A DNA stretch of 64,000 nt from Cryobacterium sp. PH29-G1 (GTDB lineage: Bacteria; Actinomycetota; Actinomycetes; Actinomycetales; Microbacteriaceae), in the NCBI RefSeq assembly GCF_030063365.1, contig NZ_JASISY010000001.1:248001-312000 (forward strand), given 5' to 3'. The notes under the pieces are model-generated. The model was given only the letters and a program-made list of their open reading frames with translations, did not search any database and was not told the origin of the DNA. This document shows positions 59,752 through 64,000 of this stretch, one piece after another. The position numbers and the translations under genes were made by a program. The first letter of the stretch is position 1, and each line of letters begins with the position of its first letter.

Positions 59752-60866
59752 TCGCCGCGTGGCGTCATCCGCTCGGGCTGGTGCTCGAGAACGGATGCCG
59801 CCGCCCCCGCTCGCGCCTCGCTGGCCGGTGCGCGTCCCGAGAACCAGGTTGGTACGGCGAAGGCGTAGCGCAGCACCGGCAGATCGCGCAGGAGACGCCA
59901 CACCAGCAGGGAGGCGGCGACCGCGCTGCCGGCGACCAGCACGGGGAGAACCGGGGCCAGGCGCTCGAGCCACACCTGCCCGTGGGCGAGCAGCAGGAGG
60001 CTCGTGATGGCAGAAACAGCGAGAACGTGCACAACGTAGATGGGCAAGGTATTGCGGCCGATGTAGGTCAGCCAGGCCATGGCTCGATATTCGACTAAGA
60101 AACGGGCCAGGAGCAGTCCCGCTCCGAGTGCCAGGAGGCTCACCACAACGAGGGTTCCGGTGATGAAGGGCACCCTCGAATCGACGGTCAGGATGACTCC
60201 GGCCAGAACGAGGAAGGCCAGACCGAAGCCGAGCCCCAACCCGAGGGCACCGAAGCGGCTGGGTCGGTTAACGAAGGCGAGGATCCACTCGCGCAGGTAG
60301 CAACCGAGCAAAAAGAACACGAAATAGCGGCCGATGCCGTTCCAGGCAATGTTGCCGGTATCGGCCCGAGCGAAGAACAGCACCGACAACACGGCCGCAC
60401 CGCCGATTTGTACCCGCCAGTCGATGCGGTCCTTCATCAACTTGGTGGCCACAAAGAACAGGGCGAGCGCGTAGAGAAACCAGAGCCCGTTGCTCGGGCG
60501 CACCGGCGCGAGCAGGAGATCGATCGGGTTCGTTTCATCAAACCCAGCCGGGTTGGGCAGTAACGAAAAATAGCCGAATCGCAGGATCGTCCACAGCACG
60601 AGCGCCCAGATCAACAGGCTCAGCCGGGTTCGCCAGAGCGTGGGCCAGTTGCGCTTGATGATCGAGGCGGCGAACAGCCCGGAGGCGAGAAAGAACAGGG
60701 GCATCCGAAAAACGATGAAGATCAGGTTGATCTTGTTCCACAGCTCAGGCGCCAGACCGCTGAGTACCGTCCACTGCACGGCGTGCGCGAGGGCGACCAA
60801 AAGTATGGCGATGCCCTTGGCGCCATCAACCCAATCAACCCGCGAGCGTGTCGCTACACCGACCAC
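59748..60866 (-). CDS. Acyltransferase-3 family membrane protein
   Basis: A 372-residue protein with about ten hydrophobic segments: VDWVDGAKGIAILLVALAHAV at the start, then FRMPLFFLASGLFAASIIKR. There is no SGNH domain. The GTG at 60866 overlaps the hydrolase gene by 13 bases. It is similar in layout to the 37543-38613 protein and is a probable acyl modifier of the surface polymer. Confidence 0.88.
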   Translation of the reverse strand: MVGVATRSRVDWVDGAKGIAILLVALAHAVQWTVLSGLAPELWNKINLIFIVFRMPLFFLASGLFAASIIKRNWPTLWRTRLSLLIWALVLWTILRFGYFSLLPNPAGFDETNPIDLLLAPVRPSNGLWFLYALALFFVATKLMKDRIDWRVQIGGAAVLSVLFFARADTGNIAWNGIGRYFVFFLLGCYLREWILAFVNRPSRFGALGLGLGFGLAFLVLAGVILTVDSRVPFITGTLVVVSLLALGAGLLLARFLVEYRAMAWLTYIGRNTLPIYVVHVLAVSAITSLLLLAHGQVWLERLAPVLPVLVAGSAVAASLLVWRLLRDLPVLRYAFAVPTWFSGRAPASEARAGAAASVLEHQPERMTPRGE

Positions 60867-61732
60867 TGGGCAAAGGTTTTCATCATGTCGGTGTGGGCAA
60901 ACCCCGGCGTATCATGGCCGAGCGTGTGATACATGACCTGGGTGTCCGCGGCGACCGGCTTGATCTTACTAATCAGCGCCAGTCCATTCTTGCTGGGGAT
61001 GACGACGTTGTCCGGGTGGGCGTCGTCGGAGACCAAAACCTTGACCCGGCTGTTGGTCCAGGGCGATGCACTGATGCGAGCCGGATTGGTGCCCTTGATC
61101 TGCGTGAGGTCGTTGCCGTAGGCATCGCCGACGTGAGCCTGGTTTTGGGTGTCGTAGGCGTACAGCCACTCGTTGTCGTAGAGGGCGTTGACCATGTACA
61201 GCCCGCGAATGTAGGGGATGAGCTTTTTGCCGTAGGTGTAGCAGGCGAGCGAGCCGCCGAACGAGGTGGCCCGCAGAAAATTGCGGCGGACGGTGTACAG
61301 CGCGTTCAGGTAGGTCCAGGCGTTCTTCTGAGCGGTTGTGGCGATGGAGTTGGTGTACTGGGTGCCGCCGGCATTGATACAGATGGCGATGGCGTTCTGG
61401 TCGACGACGAGTTCGGCGGGATATTTGAAACCGCCGTTGAGGGCGTTGTGGGAGCTCGAGGCGGCATGGTAGAACCACACTGCACCGACCATCGCCGTGG
61501 AATTGCGTGAGACGGTCTGCGGAATGAACAGGCGGGCCCGGTCGCCGGCAATGTCCACTTCAACGTTGTCGTAGAGGGCGCCCCCCTTTTGGGTGCGCAC
61601 ATTTGCTAGTCGGGAGACCTCATTGGGTAGCGCGGGGGCCGTGGCCGCCAGCGCGGCGGGTGCGCCTATTGCTCCAAACCCGAGCGTAGCTGCGCCAGCG
61701 GAAGACAAAGTGAGAAATTTTCGACGGTCCAT
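60854..61732 (-). CDS. Tat-exported alpha/beta-hydrolase-like protein
   Basis: A 292-residue protein with a twin-arginine leader, MDRRKFLTLSSAGAATLGFG, ending near AALAA (about residue 30). The mature part contains WFYHAASSSHN, ICINAGGTQYTN, ATSFGGSLACYTYGKK (GxSxGG-like, Ser in SFGGS) and a terminal HTLGHDTPGFAHTDMM with candidate His. It looks like an esterase or polymer-active hydrolase. An upstream frame to 61972 covers the VanZ gene region and is rejected. Confidence 0.83.
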   Translation of the reverse strand: MDRRKFLTLSSAGAATLGFGAIGAPAALAATAPALPNEVSRLANVRTQKGGALYDNVEVDIAGDRARLFIPQTVSRNSTAMVGAVWFYHAASSSHNALNGGFKYPAELVVDQNAIAICINAGGTQYTNSIATTAQKNAWTYLNALYTVRRNFLRATSFGGSLACYTYGKKLIPYIRGLYMVNALYDNEWLYAYDTQNQAHVGDAYGNDLTQIKGTNPARISASPWTNSRVKVLVSDDAHPDNVVIPSKNGLALISKIKPVAADTQVMYHTLGHDTPGFAHTDMMKTFAQWSV

Positions 61733-61770
61733 TCTGGAGAAGCTAGCAGAGAGATTCGACCCGGTCCAAT

Positions 61771-62241
61771 CTATTTTGAGCGCTGGTGCATGACGGGGGC
61801 TGTCCCGAGCGTGAGCCGCAGCAGGCCGAGTGCAAGAAGAGTGCCGAGTGAGGCACCCAGACCGTTGGCCACGACGTCGTTGACTGTCGCGAAGCGCTCG
61901 GGAAGAAAGACGAGCTGCCCGAGCTCGATCGCGCAGCTGACCAGGGTGCCGATCAGTGGACCAAACCACCACCGGTGGGAGCCGGCGAGCACCACGATGA
62001 GCAGACCGACCGGAATGAACAGCGCGATGTTCGCGCCGAATTCGATCGTGTTGTAGCCGAGCCAGGCTGGGACCCCGTGCTCGTGCAGCCAGAAGACGAC
62101 CGAGGAAATCGATTCGTGCGCACCACGGTCAACCGGAGTGGGCCAGAAGGCGATCAGAGACAGAGCCACCAGGTAGGCGAGCGCGATCCACAGGGCAGCG
62201 CGCCGCAGCACGCCGTGCCGACGCCGTCGACTAGCGGTCAT
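61771..62241 (-). CDS. VanZ-family membrane protein
   Basis: A 156-residue protein with four hydrophobic segments. The family pattern is LIAFWPTPVD, then NIALFIPVGLLIVVL, IGTLVSCAIELGQLVFLPERFATVNDVVANGLGASLGTLL. AGGAGG lies just ahead of the ATG. VanZ proteins are of unsettled function (glycopeptide susceptibility in some systems). Confidence 0.9.
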   Translation of the reverse strand: MTASRRRRHGVLRRAALWIALAYLVALSLIAFWPTPVDRGAHESISSVVFWLHEHGVPAWLGYNTIEFGANIALFIPVGLLIVVLAGSHRWWFGPLIGTLVSCAIELGQLVFLPERFATVNDVVANGLGASLGTLLALGLLRLTLGTAPVMHQRSK

Positions 62242-62391
62242 GACACCTCCTGGTTGCTAGCCAACTATGCCTTAGATTGCACCGCCCAAACGCACGGTCT
62301 ACGCCACCTGGGGGTAGTCGGAACGGTGGAGCGGATGTTTACTGACGGTCCTCTCGTGCATTACTTTCTCCTGTCCCGAAAGGGGGCCGCC

Positions 62392-62868
62392 GTGGTCAGA
62401 GCACGGCTGGGTGCGCGGAGCCGCCGTCTCGCGCGCAGCGTGGCCACGATCGGGCTCGTCGCCGGCGCTCTGTCACCATTCACGATAGTGGCGGGGCTGC
62501 CGGCCCCCGCGGCCGCAGAGACGACCGCGGCGGTATCGGTCGACTACACCGAGGTCGTGTGGACGGCCGGGTGGCAGGACGAGATCGACGCCTGTCGCGG
62601 CGCCGTCGACGTTGGGGACCGCTACGGAACACCGGTCATCGCTGAGCACTGGTCCTGTGGGGGGTCCTGGTTTCCTGCGGAGGGCAGCACGGTCGCCCTG
62701 ACCGGGGCGGTCACCGGAACCTTTCGGGTGGGGCCGGTCGCCGTCGTACTGAACGCTGCCACCGACAAAGCCGGTGCCATCCCGCATGGCTACGATCTGC
62801 TCTACCAAACCTGTGTTGACGGCTCGAGCGCGACCATGTCGTTCACCGAGCTCACGCGTATTCGGTAG
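62392..62868 (+). CDS. Secreted protein of unknown function
   Basis: A 158-residue exported protein. The GTG at 62392 follows AAGGGGG at 6 bases; an ATG at 62335 would add 19 residues before the signal. The leader has basic residues, then TIGLVAGALSPFTIVAGL and AAAE at the likely cleavage site. The mature domain of about 110 residues has three cysteines (DACRG, WSCGG, QTCVD) and a beta-rich pattern. It is not a recognised family and is convergent with the MFS gene. Confidence 0.72.
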   Translation: MVRARLGARSRRLARSVATIGLVAGALSPFTIVAGLPAPAAAETTAAVSVDYTEVVWTAGWQDEIDACRGAVDVGDRYGTPVIAEHWSCGGSWFPAEGSTVALTGAVTGTFRVGPVAVVLNAATDKAGAIPHGYDLLYQTCVDGSSATMSFTELTRIR

Positions 62869-62884
62869 TTCGACCTCAGGCCCG

Positions 62885-64000
62885 CTAACCGGCGGCGGCG
62901 GCCGGCCCGTTGCCGGCGACCCGCTTGGGCAAAGCGAACACGAGGATGAGCGCGAGGATACTGAAACCGGCACTCACTGCCATTGCCATGGTGGCGCTGT
63001 GCGTGAATGCCGTGGCGAGGGCATCCGCTCCGGGACCGGCCACGGCCAGGGTCCCGAAGAACACGCTGCCGATCACGGCGATTCCGACCGCGCTGCCGAC
63101 GCGCTGCATGACACCGACCACGCCGCTCGCGCCGCCGGCTTCGGAGCGGTCGACGGTCGCCACAATGAATGACACGTTCGGCGCGATGAAGAATCCGCTG
63201 CCGAGGCCCGCGATGAACAGGGGCGGAAGCAGGTGCCAGTTGGTGAGGTCGCCGGGCGTTGTCAGGAGCATGACCAGCCAGATCCAGATCAGGCCGATCG
63301 TGACGAAGGACACGCCGACCACGAGCACGGTGCGACCGAGGCGTTTGGCCAGCCGGTCGCTCTGCGAGGCCCCGAGAATCGTACCGATCGCGAACGGGAT
63401 GGAGACTAGGCCCGACTCGAGAGCGCTGTGCCCGAGGCCCGCCTGCCAGAGAATCGAGATTGTGAAGAAGATGCTCGTGAATGCCGCGAAGTAGACCAGG
63501 GCGAGAATGACACCGCCGGTGAATGCGGGATGCGAGAACAAGTGGGGCGGCACGAGCGGGCTGCCCGAACGCTTGGCGACAGAGACTTCCCACGCACCGA
63601 AAGCAACCATGAGCAGCACCCCGGCCGCGAGGGTGAGGAAGGTCCAGAGCGGCCAGCCCTGATCCTGACCCTCGATCAAGGGCACCAGGAGCGCCACGAG
63701 GCCGGCCGAGATGAGGACGAGCCCGAGCCAGTCGATGCCCGCACGCGACAGCTGCGTGGATTTTGGGAGTGCGGCGCCGCCGGGCAGCAGGAACACGGTG
63801 GCGATGAGGGCGAGAATACCGATCGGCAGGTTTACCCAGAACACCAGGCGCCAGCCATTCTCCACGCCGAAGGCCTCAATGATGAGCCCGCCGACGATCG
63901 GACCGAGTGCGGTGGAAACGCCGATGACCGATCCCATGATCGCGTACGCCTTGCCGCGGGCCTGGGGCGGGAACATCAGCTGAATGACGGCCGTCACCGC
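62885..64000 (-). CDS. DHA2-family MFS multidrug efflux protein (partial, 5' end outside window)
   Basis: The C-terminal 370 or so residues of an EmrB/QacA-type 14-helix drug:proton antiporter. Visible parts are AYAIMGSVIGVSTALGPIVGG (motif C), ENGWRLVFWVNLPIGILALI, PHLFSHPAFTGGVI and FIAPNVSFIVATVDRSEAGGASGVVGVMQRVGSAVGIAVIG. The frame is open to the window edge, so the N-terminus and any regulator are not visible. Confidence 0.9.
   Translation of the reverse strand, partial: AVTAVIQLMFPPQARGKAYAIMGSVIGVSTALGPIVGGLIIEAFGVENGWRLVFWVNLPIGILALIATVFLLPGGAALPKSTQLSRAGIDWLGLVLISAGLVALLVPLIEGQDQGWPLWTFLTLAAGVLLMVAFGAWEVSVAKRSGSPLVPPHLFSHPAFTGGVILALVYFAAFTSIFFTISILWQAGLGHSALESGLVSIPFAIGTILGASQSDRLAKRLGRTVLVVGVSFVTIGLIWIWLVMLLTTPGDLTNWHLLPPLFIAGLGSGFFIAPNVSFIVATVDRSEAGGASGVVGVMQRVGSAVGIAVIGSVFFGTLAVAGPGADALATAFTHSATMAMAVSAGFSILALILVFALPKRVAGNGPAAAAG

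Overview
The window is high-GC actinobacterial DNA, most likely from a member of the Microbacteriaceae (Cryobacterium/Leifsonia-like). This rests on base composition, frequent GTG starts, strong AGGAGG-type ribosome binding sites, the sigK/rskA pair, a DUF222-HNH (13E12-type) gene, an LAxTG cell-wall sorting signal and constant reuse of the octamer GCATCCGC/GCGGATGC. The genus is inferred. One tRNA gene (Lys, TTT) is present. No rRNA, CRISPR array, insertion sequence or prophage was seen.

Region 1 (1-8.9 kb) is a catabolic island. A minus-strand operon encodes a flavin reductase, an acyl-CoA-dehydrogenase-fold monooxygenase, a 121-residue protein and an SDR. It is divergent from a LysR regulator, a TRAP transporter (DctP/Q/M), a second LysR and an enolase-superfamily (muconate cycloisomerase-like) enzyme. 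The gene set resembles part of an indole-3-acetate (iac) type aromatic pathway.

Region 2 (8.9-12.6 kb) is a four-gene minus-strand operon of secreted proteins. Three are small Ig-like proteins sharing a cysteine pattern and the fourth is a 700-residue FN3/LamG protein. The leader of the first resembles SipW/TasA-type signal peptides. It is the best candidate here for an undescribed surface-fibre system.

Region 3 (13-21.9 kb) holds a PdxH-like protein, tRNA-Lys, a conserved unknown protein, sigK-rskA, an aminodeoxychorismate lyase-like enzyme, a wall-anchored cutinase-PKD protein and UDP-glucose dehydrogenase. Its intergenic spaces carry a family of GGGCCC-based palindromic repeats not seen elsewhere in the window.

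Region 4 (21.9-32.6 kb) is amino-sugar metabolism: nagB facing a nagK-like/deoR/nagA operon with shared candidate operators, then a ROK-controlled CUT1 sugar ABC importer (no ATPase) with two Gfo/Idh/MocA dehydrogenases.

Region 5 (32.6-62.3 kb) is a large surface-polysaccharide locus. It contains three acyltransferase-3 proteins, an LCP ligase, a BY-kinase-like chain-length regulator, several glycosyltransferases, three polysaccharide pyruvyl transferases (one fused to a Wzx flippase), a Wzy/ligase-like protein, a YdcF-like protein, two secreted beta-helix paralogues, a Tat-exported hydrolase and a VanZ protein. Two halves converge on the beta-helix genes and a frameshifted HNH gene. Pyruvylated exopolysaccharide or wall glycopolymer is the expected product. 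The window ends with a secreted unknown protein and a partial DHA2 drug-efflux MFS gene.
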